Shown here: piece after piece, positions 11,996-24,110 of the stretch
Layout: each line of letters opens with the position of its first letter
Numbering within the stretch: position 1 is the stretch's first letter
From: Ambrosia x helenae
Taxonomy: Eukaryota; Streptophyta; Magnoliopsida; Asterales; Asteraceae
Length of the DNA: 64,000 nucleotides
Reading direction: 5' to 3'
Assembly: GCA_030844895.1 (NCBI GenBank)
Contig: CM061223.1
Location: 30,866,561 to 30,930,560, forward strand
Translations under genes and position numbers: made by a program
The notes under the pieces: model-generated
What the model was told of the DNA's origin: nothing
The model's database searches: none
What the model saw: the letters and a program-made list of their open reading frames with translations, nothing else

Positions 11996-12538
11996 ATGGT
12001 AACTGTCGTTGAACCCACCACCATTCAAGGAGCCGTCGCCCTCTCTCATAGTCTTACGGATGACGCAGTGTGTATGGGCGCATTGCTTAAGAAGGAGGTT
12101 GAGAAAGGAGGAAACGCGGGTGACAAAAGAAAGTGTCCAGACACCAAGAAGGGTAAAAATGGTGGAAATCGGTCTGGAATGAAACAAGAGACTGCCCAGG
12201 CATTTGTTGCAACTACTGCTGCTGCGACTGAGCCCCGCAAGAAGTACAATGGACCGCACCCTCTTTGCAACAAATGTAACTATCACCATGTCAGGTCTTG
12301 TGACAGCATTTGTTGTGACTACTGCAAGAAGATCGGGCATCAGACTTGTCGCTGCCGTGCTAAGGCTGCTGGTAACCCTACCGAGAAACCAGGGTGCTTT
12401 GAGTGTGGTGCTGTGGATCACTTCAAGAAGGACTGCCCGAAGTTGAAGAACCAAGCTCGCGGTAGAGCTTTTGTGATTGGAGCTGGTGAAGCTCATGATG
12501 ATCCCAACGTTGTTACCGGTACATTCCTCGTTAACTAG
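11996..12538 (+). pseudogene. Ty3 gag C-terminal part with zinc knuckles
   Basis: Frame of 180 codons: PTTIQGAVALSHSLTDDAV (gag core end), a basic Gly/Lys-rich linker, then two cysteine clusters CDYCKKIGHQTCRC and CFECGAVDHFKKDCP. The second is a CX2CX4HX4C knuckle. The gag N terminus is missing. The frame stops at TAG 12536, exactly where the protease should begin. Confidence 0.8.
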
Positions 12539-13806
12539 TGTCGATTTAAGTTTTGTGTCGACCAAGTTTAGACGGACTCTCGGGGTAGACTCTAGTAAGT
12601 TGGGCACATGTTATTCTATAGAATTGGCCAACGGTAAGGTTATTAAGTCGGAAGAAGTCGTTGAAGGATGTATCCCAAAACTTGGAAGATCATGAGTTTC
12701 GTATCGACTTACTGCCAATCGAGTTGGGTAGTTTCGATGTGGTAGTTGGCATGGATTGGTTGTCGAAGAACCATACGGAAATCGTGTGCCGAGAGAAGAT
12801 TGTCCGTATTCCCCTCCCTAGTGGCGAAGTTCTTTCGGTCAAAGGAGAGAACAGCCGAGCCACGGTACGGATTATATCTTGCATGAAAGCCCAAAAGTGC
12901 CTTCGCAAGGGCTATTGTGCGTTTCTAGCACACATGAAGGAGAAGAAGTCGAAGGAGCTGAAGATCGAAGGCATCCCTGTCGTGAGAGATTTTCCCGAAG
13001 TCTTTCCTGAAGAGCTGCCTGGACTGCCGCCTCCGAGGCAAATGGAGTTCCGCATTGATTTGATTCCCGGAGCTGCACCTATCGCCCGTTCTCCCTATCG
13101 CTTAGCGCCATCAGAGATGCAAGAGCTTTCGATCCAATTGCAGGAGTTGTTGAATAAGGGTTTTATTCGGCCGAGTTTCTCTCCATGGGGCGCATCTGTG
13201 TTGTTTGTGAAGAAGAAGGATGGATCCTTCCGTATGTGCATAGACTACCGAGAACTGAACAAGCTCTCCATCAAGAATCGGTACCCTCTCCCCAGGATTG
13301 ATGACCTGTTTGATCAGCTACAAGGCTCTAGTTACTACTCTAAGATTGATCTGAGGCATGGATATCATCAACTTCATGTGAAAGAGGAAATCATACCTAA
13401 AACGACTTTTAGGACGCGTTATGGTCATTATGATTTCTTAGTCATGCCTTCTGGATTGACCAACGCACAAGCAGTGTTTATGGATATGATGAGTAGGGTA
13501 TGCAAGCCGTATTTGGACAAGTTCGTGATTGTCTTTATTGATGATACATTAATATACTCACGAACTCAAGAGGAGCATGAGCAACATCTGAAGTTGATCC
13601 TTGAGCTACTGAAGAATGAGAAGTTTTATGCTAAGTTCTCCAAGTGCGAATTTTGGATTCGCGAAGTTCACTTTCTTGGTCATGTAGTGAACGAAAAAGG
13701 TATTCATGTCGATCCAGCAAAGATTGAGGCAATCAAAAATTGGGAAGCGCCCAAGTCTCCAACGGAAGTTCGACAATTTTTAGGATTCGCTGGATACTAT
13801 CGATGA
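12539..13806 (+). pseudogene. Ty3 protease remnant and reverse transcriptase
   Basis: Sequence resuming at FVSTKFRRTLGVDSSKLGTC is retropepsin after its active site. The D-[ST]-G motif expected between GTFLVN and FVSTKF is gone, so about a dozen codons were lost. The RT frame (12661-13806) has DFPEVFPEELPGLPP, the MCIDYRELNKL block, YSKIDLRHGYHQL and a catalytic FIDDTLIYS (usually YIDDILIYS). It ends at TGA 13804, probably a CGA-to-TGA change in the usual FLGFAGYYRRFI. Confidence 0.85.
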
Positions 13807-14439
13807 TTTATAGAGAACTTCTCTAAGATAGCTCAATCATTAACCATTCTGACTCAGAAGGATAAGAAGTTTGAATGAGGCGATAAGCAAGAATATGCCT
13901 TCTAGTGGTTGAAGCAAAGGTTGTGCAGCGCTCCGATTTTGTCTCTGCCCGATGGTACGGATGATTTTGTAGTCTACTGTGATGCTTCATACCAAGGTCT
14001 TGGGTATGTCTTGATGCAAAGGGATAAAGTGATTGCGTATGCCTCTCGTCAACTCAAGGTTCACAAGAAGAATTACACTATGCATGACTTGGAACTAGGA
14101 GCTCTTGTTTTTGCACTCAAGATTTGGAGACATTACTTGTATGGAACCAAGTGTACTGTCTTCACAGACCACAAAAGCTTGCAACACATCTTCGATCAGA
14201 AGGATTTGAACATGAGGCAAAGAAGATGGGTTGAATTGCTGAACGATTACGACTGTGAGATTAGGTATCACCTGGGTAAGGCAGGATGCCTTAAGCCGAA
14301 AGGAACGGATCAAACCCCTACGTGCACGAGCACTAGGATTGATGATACGTTCGAATCTCACAGACCGCATTTGGGAAGCCCAATAGAAAGCTCTCAAGGA
14401 GGCCAACATCAAGGAGGAAGCTTTGCATACCATGGTTAG
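13807..14439 (+). pseudogene. Ty3 RNase H
   Basis: After two stops (near 13876 and 13903) the frame 13909-14439 reads VYCDASYQGLGYVLMQ, IAYASRQLK, DLELGALVFALKIWRHYL and FTDHKSLQ, the core of Ty3 RNase H with the catalytic D, E and D. The final part drifts out of frame after CEIRYHLGKAG. Confidence 0.8.
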
Positions 14440-15422
14440 GCTATTGGAACCTAGGACCGACGGGACGTTATACTTTGCTAACAAAATTTGGGTCCCATTG
14501 TTTGGTGGATTGAGAGAATTGGTACTCGAAGAGGCCCATAAGTCAAGATATTCGGTTCCCAGGAGCCGATAAGATGTATAAGGATTTGAAGGAACTATAT
14601 TGGTGGCCTAACATTAAAAGTAGTATTGCTATGTACGTGGGAAAGTGCCTCACGTGCTCTAAGGTCAAAGCTGAGTACCAGAAACCTTCCGGCTTGTTGC
14701 AGCAACCTGAGATACCCGTGTGAAAGTGGGAGCAGATCTCGATGGATTTGGTGACCAAGCTACCAAAGACATCCAATGGTAATGACACAATTTGGGTAAT
14801 TGTGGATCGCCTGACCAAGTCTGCTCACTTCTTGCCAATCAAGGAAGCTGATAAATTGGATAAATTGGCAAAACTCTACATTAAGGAGATCGTATCTAGA
14901 CACGATATTCCAGCTTCCATCATTTCGGATCGGGATAGTCGGCTTACTTCTAGGTTTTGGCAGACGTTGAACAAAGCCCTCGGTACTCGATTGGATATGA
15001 GTATGACCTACCATCCCCAGACTGACGAACAGAGTGAAAGGACGATCCAGACACTTGAGGATATGCTTCGTGCATGTGTGATTGACTTTGAAGGTAATTG
15101 GGATGCCCACCTACCTCTAATCGAATTTTCGTACAACAACAGTTATCACACTAGCATCAAAGTCGCACCGTTTGAAGCTCTCCATAGACGCAAGTGCCGA
15201 TCACCGTTGTGTTGGGCAGAAGTTGGGGACAAGCAATTGATAGGCCCGGAGATCATCCAGGAGACGACCGATAAAATCTTTCAAATCAATGACCGATTGA
15301 AAGCTGCTCGGGATAGGCAGAAAAGTTATGCTGATATGAGAAGGAGACCACTAGAATTTCAAGTGGGCGACAAGGTCCTACTGAAAGTTTCTCTTTGGAA
15401 AGGAGTACCTCGTTTTGGTTAA
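14440..15422 (+). pseudogene. Ty3 integrase
   Basis: The zinc-finger region keeps MYVGKCLTCSKVKAEYQKP (its HH part precedes it, out of frame). A TGA lies at about 14721 where KWEQISMDLV begins. The core has D in MDLVTKLP, D in IISDRDSRLTSRFW and E in DEQSERTIQTLED, giving the DDE triad. The usual PQTDGQSERT reads PQTDEQSERT here. The frame stops at 15420-15422 in FGxRGKLNPRYIGPFEI. Integrase inserts the cDNA copy into the genome. Confidence 0.85.
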
Positions 15423-15464
15423 CGCGGCAAGCTGAATCCAAGATACATTGGTCCATTTGAAATC

Positions 15465-15809
15465 TTGGCAAGAGTTGGCCCGGTCACATACAAGCTTAAG
15501 TTGCCCGACGAGCAAAGTGGAGTTCATGACACGTTCCATGTGTCGAACCTCAAAAGGTGCTTATCGGACAAATCGTTGATCATTCCACCCGAGGAAATCC
15601 AGATCTACGATCAACTTCATTTTATTGAGGAACCAGTCGAGGTCACGGACTGGAAAGTCCAGAAGTTGAGACGTAGCCGAGTTAAGATCGTTAAAGTTCG
15701 ATGGAATTCCCGACGCGGACCCGAGTTCACTTGGGAACGCGAGGACCAAATGAAGCGAAAGTACCCCTCTATCTTCAAGGATTCCCCAGTATCGGATAAG
15801 CCACGTTGA
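15465..15809 (+). pseudogene. Integrase tail with chromodomain-like segment
   Basis: Continues VHDTFHVSNLKRCLSD, a typical Ty3 integrase C-terminal signature, then EPVEVTDWKVQKLRRSRVKI and VKVRWNSRRGPEFTWEREDQ. The last part looks like the degenerate chromodomain of plant chromoviruses, which in this group steers insertion to marked chromatin. It ends 35 bp before the LTR. Confidence 0.7.
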
Positions 15810-15844
15810 ATTTCGTGGACGAAATTTCCTTAACAGGGGGAGAA

Positions 15845-16153
15845 TGTGACAGCCACCACTTTACCAGATCAAAATCCGTACACCTTCTAGTCAACATTTA
15901 ATTTATATGCATAATTCATATCATTTTACAAGCATAAGTCCCCCGAGAAAGTCTAGCAAGTCCGAACGAGTATAATTTCACCCATATCAACAAGCAGTGG
16001 TGACACGAATTTAAACGAATGAAAACTATTTTCCAAAAACATGTGCAAATGTCCACTTGATTAAATAAAATAATAGGAAGTGTTATAGAGCTTATGAATA
16101 AAAACTAGTATTTAACTAACTAACATATCTACATATATGTGTACATGTACACG

Positions 16154-16184
<31 letters not shown>

Positions 16185-17178
16185 GGTATATATAGCCACG
16201 ACATACATACATACATATATATATATATACACACATGCATGGGACTAGTAGACACATTAATAACAAGCTCTTACATACCTTTTGTTCCATTATAAATGAA
16301 CCATCTAGTAATGTGTATATGTTTAACTATAAATGGTGGAACAAGTGATCAACATTAGGATTTATAAAGTCTATTAACCCAAAATGATCACCACCACTTT
16401 GCTTCTTGTCTCATTCTTACAAGACAGTAGAACATCATCAATGAAGTGTCATGTCCTTCCATTCTTCCTAAGACAAATCAATTATAGATTTGCTGACTTA
16501 ACCATATTTAGCAAGATTCCTTAAACCTCTTGATTCATAATGTTGGATTTACAACAATAGTTAAGTGTCCTCTCCTTCCCTTTGTCTTATTTCAGCCGCC
16601 AATACCCCCATATCTATATTAATCTTTATTTTAACTAAGTCAACTCATGTTAATCACATGTTAAAATTTGACTCTAGAATCCTCCATTGTGTTGTCACAT
16701 TTGGTTAAGCCTCACCCAACATCATCATGGTGTTAGTCAACCTTTAAGATGTGATTTAGACACTAGATTTGTTGGCAAGATATGAGACAAAGTAGGATGA
16801 TGTTTTTAGCATGTTTTTCTTCATGAAACTTTTGGAGTCGGTCTTCATGAAAATTTGTGAACTCACCGGCATTATTTGCTGGCGTTTTTAGCATGTTTGT
16901 CTCAGGTCGCCAAGGTAGCAGCTGTCGATAGGCGCACGTAGTCTCACGGCGTCTAGGATTCATAAGCATGTTTGTTAAACATTTCAGGCCTTAAATTTCA
17001 CTTTTGAGTTGTAATAACATTTTGCTTCCACTGTGTTGAAATAGTTTTGAAACTAAATAGGCAATTTACGTTGTTTTCATTGCATATAGTTGTCGTTTAT
17101 TGTGACCGTTGACTTGGATCCTGGTGTGTCACGCGCCTCGCGGTAAAACCCCGCATGTGGAAATTTGAGGGTGTGACA
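15845..17178 (+). repeat. Ty3 LTR, 1334 bp
   Basis: Starts TGTGACAGCC directly after a purine tract and ends GAGGGTGTGACA. A second primer-binding site, TTGGTATCAGTGCC, begins at 17181. The LTR is therefore the 3' LTR of the element on its left and the 5' LTR of the one on its right. It contains AC and AT microsatellites at about 16150-16240. The last 60 bp recur at 34801-34862. Confidence 0.85.
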
Positions 17179-17913
17179 GATTGGTATCAGTGCCAATGGT
17201 TATAGTGAACTAGGACTGCATTTAGAGTCTAGACTATAGCCGAGTATCACACACATTAGACGGTCACACATATTTTGAGCCGTGTCATTTGGTAAACGTA
17301 CTAACCTTGTCGGGGTGTCGGTGTCCTCAACACACAGTATCACATTATCTATTTTTCGTTATTTCTACCTTTATTCTATCTTCTTCTTCGGTTTGAAGAT
17401 GAAAAGGCTTATCGCTTATACTTGGTAGTAGTGTACATTGGGGTGGCTTCGGCACATTCTTGAGATTTGTCCGGTATTTGGATATCTCCCCTCTATGCCC
17501 TAATGGACACACTTGCCTACACACACTATCATGCACTAGTACTTGTTATAGTACATCTCTGAGTGATTGTTCACTTCGGGGTCGTTGTGCGATAAAATAT
17601 CTTTTAAGGATGTGGGTATTGGGTGACTTGAAGTTCTAGCTATGAGCATGCCTAGAGGACCATGTAGAGCGATTTATCATTTCGGGTGCACACAAAATCA
17701 TAAATCGAAATGCATGAAAATCTTGGTGGACTTCGTGTTCGAACTGATGGTTATGCTGGAACCCCGTTCTAAATTCCTTTGGTCACTAGTAGTTGATCTA
17801 GTAGTGACACTGAGTATCTTGTCTCATGTTTTTGGCAGAACATGTCTGGTCGTACTGGTGGACGTACTGGGGGACACCATGGTGGCGGCGGGGGTCGCAC
17901 CGCGGTGGACGAG
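17179..17913 (+). other. Ty3 element B: primer-binding site, leader and gag start
   Basis: TTGGTATCAGTGCC at 17181 fits a tRNA-Met primer-binding site. A long untranslated leader follows, then an ATG near 17842 with a Gly/Arg-rich gag start (MSGRTGGRTGG). It is cut at 17913 by a solo LTR. The gag resumes at 20692-20736 and 23530-24110. Confidence 0.7.
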
Positions 17914-20691
17914 TGTAACACCCCAACCGATGGCGGAAACATCGAGGTGTCACGTAGTGACGATTGTTCAATAGCTCATGGACTAAAGTGTAAATTTGAA
18001 TACATTAATTAAATAATTTATTACATCGAAGTGAAATACAATGGTACTAACTGTCAACTTAATTGCAATACAATGAATCAAAATCTAAATATAAATCCGA
18101 AAGCTTAAAGGATGCATCTCAAAACAACCTGAAACATGTACAAAATCATTTGGTCAATACAAAAATTGTATTGGTGAGCATACCCTGTTTGAATAAATAT
18201 AGTAGAAAAAGTGTTTAGCAATTCATGTGCGGTACCATTTGCAATTATGTAATAAGTGGTATCCGGGTCAAATCAACCCTAAGAAAAGAAAGCAGATATA
18301 TATAGTATGCGCTAGTAGTAATGTAATACATAGCAATGACGAGGACTCTCAACAGAGTCACAAGGGTATATACCATAGTACTATTCATTGAAATGCCAGG
18401 CCGAAACGGTTAATGATTTGACAGGTCATAGATACACGAAATGACATAAGCAAACACACATGAGAATTTCATTTAGTAAAAGAAATAGAAACTTGATTGT
18501 AAGTACATGAGTCACCCCAAAATGTAAAACAGTAAAAAGGGGAAAGATATACTCACAGTTTGCGAAAGCGATCAAAATCCACTTAAGCGGTCGTGAGCTA
18601 AGTAATGGGAATTCCGAAGAATTCAACCTATAATGTATAAGAATACTAATAAGGAAATGTCTAAGAGTATAAAGAATCTAGGGTCTAAGGCATTAGGGTT
18701 TGCTAAGTCGATTTGGAGAATTAAAGTTTTTATGATAAATCGCGTTAATGTAAAAGTTGTACGTCAAAAATAATATATAAAGGTTTGTAAATGCTGTTTA
18801 GGTAATATAATTATTCCCAATTGAATATTTAGGTAAACATATGTTTTGACTAATTAAGACAAAATAATTTAGTTAATTACTTAAATTAATTATTGTAAAC
18901 AGTAATCATAAATATTGAAATAATTGGCTAGGAGTTACACATCGATCCAACAAATGCTAATAAAGACATTCAACCATAAGAGTATTTCTATTTTATAAAA
19001 AAAAAATATTTATAAAATAGATGTTTAAATTGTACAAATAAATAAATGTTTTATTATGTCTAATTAAACATAATAAGACTAATAATACAAGACACAATCC
19101 AAAAATACTATTTTCATAGAAAATGGATACTTTCTGATGTAAAGTAATGAAAATAATTTTCCCATAATTTTTATAAACTTATTTATATTTAAAACTGATT
19201 TAATGGTATTAAATCATGTTTAAATGATTAAAAATAGGAAAATCAATACAAATAAATGTTTTCTGAGCCAATAATTTTTATTTCAGTTCTTAATTATTAG
19301 AAATAATTTATGACAAATTTTCATATTAAAATAATTAAATTTCAATTTTATATGATTTAAATATCATTAAAACCACATAAAATCAAAATAAAACACAAAA
19401 CACTCTTAAAGGTAAAAGTTTCTATGAGAACTCAATCTACTTAATTAAAAAGGCTCACAATAAATTTTATAGAGTTTTTTGTGACAAAAACCTATTTAAC
19501 ATGAATATTATTTGTTTTAAAACTAATTTAACAAATAAAATGAGATTACACATATAACCGTATCAAAATAGAGGAAAAATGACATGAAAATTATTCTAAC
19601 ATAATGAAATATGTTTCTACCAATTTTTGTGTTAAAATACATTTAATACGATTTTATATGAATTAAACATGATTAAAGCATCATAAAAATAATTAAAAAT
19701 ACTAAACAGCCTCAATAAATTCCGAAATAATTTCTAAAACTTCTAATCAGTTATAGGAGCAAGTCTACCAAGTTTCATAATTTTTGTATAAGAAATGAGT
19801 GAGTTATGAATTTATAAAGTTCTATAAACTTTTAAATCAAAATCCCAAATAACTAGAACACCCTAAACCATAGATTATCCAATTGAAACCCTTAGACACT
19901 ATAATTAACAAACTAAATAGAGGGCTATGGATCTATAAATATGAATAATGTATCATGCAAAAATAATCGGAAAAACTCACAACGCAGCTAATCCAATTTG
20001 TAGAAAAAAAACCGAAATAGAACCCAAGATTAAGCTTCCAAATTCGTCAGAAAACAAGAACTAATGGATTATGCTTGGACCTTAAACGCGTAGGATAACT
20101 ACTAATCTTGTTCAGAAATTTAGGAACTCAAAGAAGAATTATAGATGCAAATAGAAATTGGTGAAATCCGCGACAGGAATATAGTGAACAAATGATTTTT
20201 TTTTTCCAATATAATGCCCCCATGTGTGTCTATATATATATTTCAAATGATCAAGGTTAATAAATGGAATTTATGGTGACATAAAAACAATTTCAAACAA
20301 ACATAAGTATCAATAAAAAAAATGTTGTTTCAATATATAAATGTTCATAATTATTACTAATAAAAACTTGTTGAAACATGTTGAACCCGATTTGAGTAGT
20401 GTAGGAAAATAATACATAAGGTTGGCATGTTGACTTTGTTTGTTTCATAAACCGTTGAGTTTATAAAAAAAAATCCATTTAACATCAAAACTTAACAACT
20501 TTCTATTTAGTTTTTTTTTTATTGGTTTGAGCTTTACGTTTTAGTTATGCATTCAATTTTCAATGTAGCAAAATTAGTTATTAGTTTTGACACTTAAAAC
20601 AATTTAACTATTTTACCAAATTAAAATTCGGGTATTACAATTTTTTCCCTAAATGTTATTCCAAATTTATTAGAAATTTGCGAATGTTACA
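17914..20691 (+). mobile_element. Solo LTR 1, 2778 bp
   Basis: Starts TGTAACACCCCAACCGATGG and ends GCGAATGTTACA. ACGAG precedes it (17909-17913) and follows it (20692-20696), a clean 5-bp target duplication. No internal domain is present, so this is a solo LTR left by recombination between two LTRs. It has no coding capacity. Confidence 0.9.
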
Positions 20692-22257
20692 ACGAGGTGG
20701 TGGGAACATCACCATGACACAGGCGGAGTTGGATAGTGTAACACCCCAACCGATGGCGGAAACATCGGGATGTCACGTATTGATGATTGTTCAGTAGCTC
20801 ATGGTAAATAATAAGTTTCAATAAATGATTTAAATAAATTACATACAATTGTTCTAAGAATTTGTACATCAAAATAAAAAAAAATACTAGCTACGCATCT
20901 TCAAGCATTAACTCTAAACTTCGAGCATGTTATAACCTGAAACATGTTAAGTTTGAAAATATTTTGGGTCAACAAAAGTTGGTGAGAATTACATAGGTTT
21001 GAATAAAAATGTTGTACAATTCGAGTGTCATGGCTAGTCTAGTCCATATGTGAAAACAAAACTATCAGGTAAATCGAGTGCATAATCGACCCTTGTGACT
21101 AGAATATTGTGGTCCATCCCATACGCATATGGTTCACTCGATTATGTTATGTGTTCGATAACAATCACCCACGCTACCTATGTAGGAGGTACACATATCC
21201 GGGTGGGATTGTCAGTCCAATAGATCTATCATTGTATACCGTCGGCTGATCAATGTTAATGATTATGCTAGAATAATGTGCTTACCCTAGTAATGTTTAA
21301 GACATAATGCAACATAGAATAACACATAGACACTTATGATTGAATTGTAAATTGAATGTTGTAACATGTTTCATCCCAAAATAGTGAAATGGAAAAGGGG
21401 GCTATGTAAACTCACCTTAATGATAGTATTGAATCCCTTGATATAGATTAAATGTGGCACAACGATTCCAAGTATACCCTAGGTTCAAGACAATAAAATA
21501 AGTCTTAAGTTTTCTAGTCTAATGGTATTCTAGGGTTCCTAATTTGGGGATAGATAATAGTTTAGTTGTTATTTTAGAATAATTGTTAATAATCTAATAA
21601 ATAAAAGAAATTAGAAAAATAACTAAATAAAAGACCTTTTTGTAAAATTTTGTTTAAAGATGGTTGTATTATAATGTTGTAAGTATGAAAATGATTTTTA
21701 TAAAATTGTTTTCTTAATAATTGAATATATAATATATTAATATTTATTTGTCAAAATATCGTATTAATATCTAAAAATATTAAAATTTACAAAGTTTCAA
21801 CTTAAAATTTATATTTCTTTTCTAAATGAACAAAAATAATTTATGTAAAATTTTGATAGAAAAATAGTGAAAAATGAATTTATTATGAATTATTTATGAT
21901 TAAAAATAATAAAAATTGATTAAAAATATGAAATAAACGTTTTTCTGAAATAAAAATATATTTCTGAAATATTTATTGATTCATAAATTTAAAATAATTT
22001 TTGTGGAATTTTATGAAATTGTTTAGATATTTTTATAGAATTTTTAATTTATAAATGGATAAACTTGTAATATATTTTTATATATATTAAATAAATTATT
22101 TTCGAAAAATTAAAAATTGTATGATAAACTTTTCCATTAGAATAACATAAAATAATTTTTTGTAGAATTTATAAACTATTTTTAGTATTTAAAAACTATT
22201 TTAAAAGTTAATATCACAAGTATATGAAAGAAAAGGATCAAAAAAAAAAAATGTGTG

Positions 22258-22340
22258 TGGTTTGTGGGGATCGAACCCGAGTCAGTGGCCGGGTGGGGGT
22301 TTATCACAAGTGTGGCTCACCAACTGAGCCACACCCTGAG
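22258..22340 (-). other. tRNA-like segment in solo LTR 2
   Basis: Minus strand reads GGTGTGGCTCAGTTGGTGAG (A-box-like), then about 40 bp later CTCGGGTTCGATCCCCA (B-box and T-arm-like). Arms do not fold as a full tRNA, so it is a relic or Pol III promoter-like sequence and not a tRNA gene. Confidence 0.55.
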
Positions 22341-22437
22341 AACGAGTTTTTAACAGAACTGTTTAATCATATAACGTGTTAGCATGATGATTTAAATCCC
22401 ATTTATACAAAAAGAATATAACAAAAACGTTGGTACA

Positions 22438-22502
22438 CTGAATCGAACCCACGAACCAAAGCTCCAACAACAGACACCCTACCATCTGATCTAGATCAGA
22501 TA
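22438..22502 (-). other. Second tRNA-like segment in solo LTR 2
   Basis: Minus strand reads GATCAGATGGTAGGGTGTCT and, 30 bp on, CGTGGGTTCGATTCAGT, again A- and B-box-like. It overlaps no gene. Not a functional tRNA as far as I can fold it. Confidence 0.45.
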
Positions 22503-23529
22503 TCTGTATAAATGTGTTTTTGAAATGTTTTTTAAAGAGGCGCGAATTGGTGTTATCTTCCCCAATTGTAACTATGAACCCTAATTTACCAATCGAATCA
22601 AACATCAAACGATAACCACATAATTGATGGGGTTATTGTTCGGCTCATATTCTAGAACAGAAATAAACATTTAATTGATACTTACGAAGTGAAATCGAAG
22701 CAGAAGGCTTGAGTCAACACAAAGGTCAAACTACGAGCATTGTTTGATTAACACGAAGTTTTAAAAGGAATTGAGAGTGGGGGTCTGTTTATCGGCCAAT
22801 TCTGATTCGTTTGGTTGGTTTAATTTATACAAAGTATGCTGAAATGGAAGGTCTTAAACACTTGACGTGTAATGGGTTTTAAACGCGTGATTTAGCTCCT
22901 AATCACGCTATAATTGCGTAAATCGAAGGCTGAAATGGAAGGTCTTAAACACTTGACGTGTAATTGAGTCGTCCCATAAATGATAGATCTGGTTGCCAAG
23001 TTTAGTGAATACGCGTAGGATTGGTTTGAACGAAATTCACGGGTCGGGTCCCCTTGTGGTCGGGTCTGGTTACTAAACCAGGTAAGGGAGAAAGGTTTTG
23101 GGCCGGCTGTTGGGCTTCGATTTTTTTTTTAAATAGTTGGGTTATGTTTATGTTTTGGTTTGGTGGACACCGCATATACGAACCCGTTAGTGTCACGTGT
23201 CTCATTTAGATTCGACTCGCATAACTCCTAGATAATTATTTCACGTAACATATACATGTAAAACTAATTAAATCAAGTATTAGGAATGTATAAATATTTA
23301 TATTTGTTAGATTTAAAATCCAGTAGTCGTTTAATACCGGGTCTATTCTCCCTGTGTCGCCATATAGCATAATTAAATAATTTAATTTATTATGCATAAA
23401 TAAAATAAAATAAAATAAAATAAAGTATTTCTTGTTAACTAGGTAATATTGTTAACGAATTTAAACGTTACACGAAGATAATAAAATATATATATTTTTT
23501 TGTACTTCTAAAAATAGTCGAGTGTTACA

Positions 23530-24110
23530 GATAGCATGATGCAGCAGCAGTTGAACATTGCGTTGGACTGTAAGCCCCATAACTTCAATGGGACTGAAGG
23601 GGCAGTGGGACTGCTCCGGTGGTTGGAGAAGATTGAGTCGGTGTTCGCTATGTGCAACTGTCCTGACAATGATCGTGTTAGGTATGCTTCTGCTACTCTG
23701 GAGGGACATGCCTTGACCTGGTGGAACTCTACCACTGCTAACCTTGGCCTCATGATCGTGTTAAGTATGCTTCTGCTACTCTGGAGGGACATGCCTTGAC
23801 CTGGTGGAACTCTACCACTGCTAACCTTGGCCTAGATGAGGCCAATGCATGCCGTGGTCCGAGTTTATTCAGACGCTGCGAGCGGAGTATTGCCCGAGGG
23901 ATGAGATTATGAAATTGGAGCACGGGTTCTGGAATCTGAAGATGGTTGGGTCGGAGATCGAGTAGTTTACTAATAGGCACAATAATTTGGCTATGATGTG
24001 CCCCGATTTGACTACACCTGAATACCAGAAGATTGAGCACTACATTACTAGGTTAATGTCGAAGATTGTTGTGCATATTGCTGCCACTTATCACACTACC
24101 ATGTTCAAGT
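23530..24110 (+). pseudogene. Ty3 element B gag fragment
   Basis: Resumes with MMQQQLNIALDCKPHNF, then GLLRWLEKIESVFAMCNC, RVRYASATLEGHALTWWN, a retrotransposon gag core. An 83-bp segment is duplicated in tandem (23671-23753 and 23754-23836), which shifts the frame. Later pieces (FRRCERSIAR-like and MCPDLTTPEYQKIEHYI) follow in other frames. It breaks off near 24110, where STM upstream sequence begins. Confidence 0.8.

Larger units (their letters stand above)
11941..15844 (+). mobile_element. Ty3 (chromovirus-like) retrotransposon A, internal region
   Basis: Order is gag C terminus, protease, RT, RNase H, integrase and a chromodomain-like tail, which is the Ty3 order. The first bases (TGTGACACCCATCA...CCGTACACTC) resemble the start of the LTR at 15845 (TGTGACAGCCACCA...CCGTACACCT), so a scrap of LTR may precede the gag fragment. 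The purine tract ACAGGGGGAGAA sits just before the LTR. Stops and frameshifts make it non-functional. Confidence 0.85.
20737..23529 (+). mobile_element. Solo LTR 2, 2793 bp, same family
   Basis: Starts with the same TGTAACACCCCAACCGATGG and ends GAGTGTTACA. The duplication GATAG lies at 20732-20736 and 23530-23534. It sits only 45 bp from solo LTR 1 in the same host gag. Apart from the ends and the first part, the two LTRs differ widely. This one carries two tRNA-like segments that solo LTR 1 lacks. Confidence 0.9.

Noticed and set aside
22258..22502. Functional tRNA genes
   Set aside because: Boxes are present but acceptor and anticodon arms do not pair well.
17914..23529. Two LTRs read as the pair of one element
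   Set aside because: Each has its own 5-bp duplication and only 45 bp lie between, which belong to the host gag.
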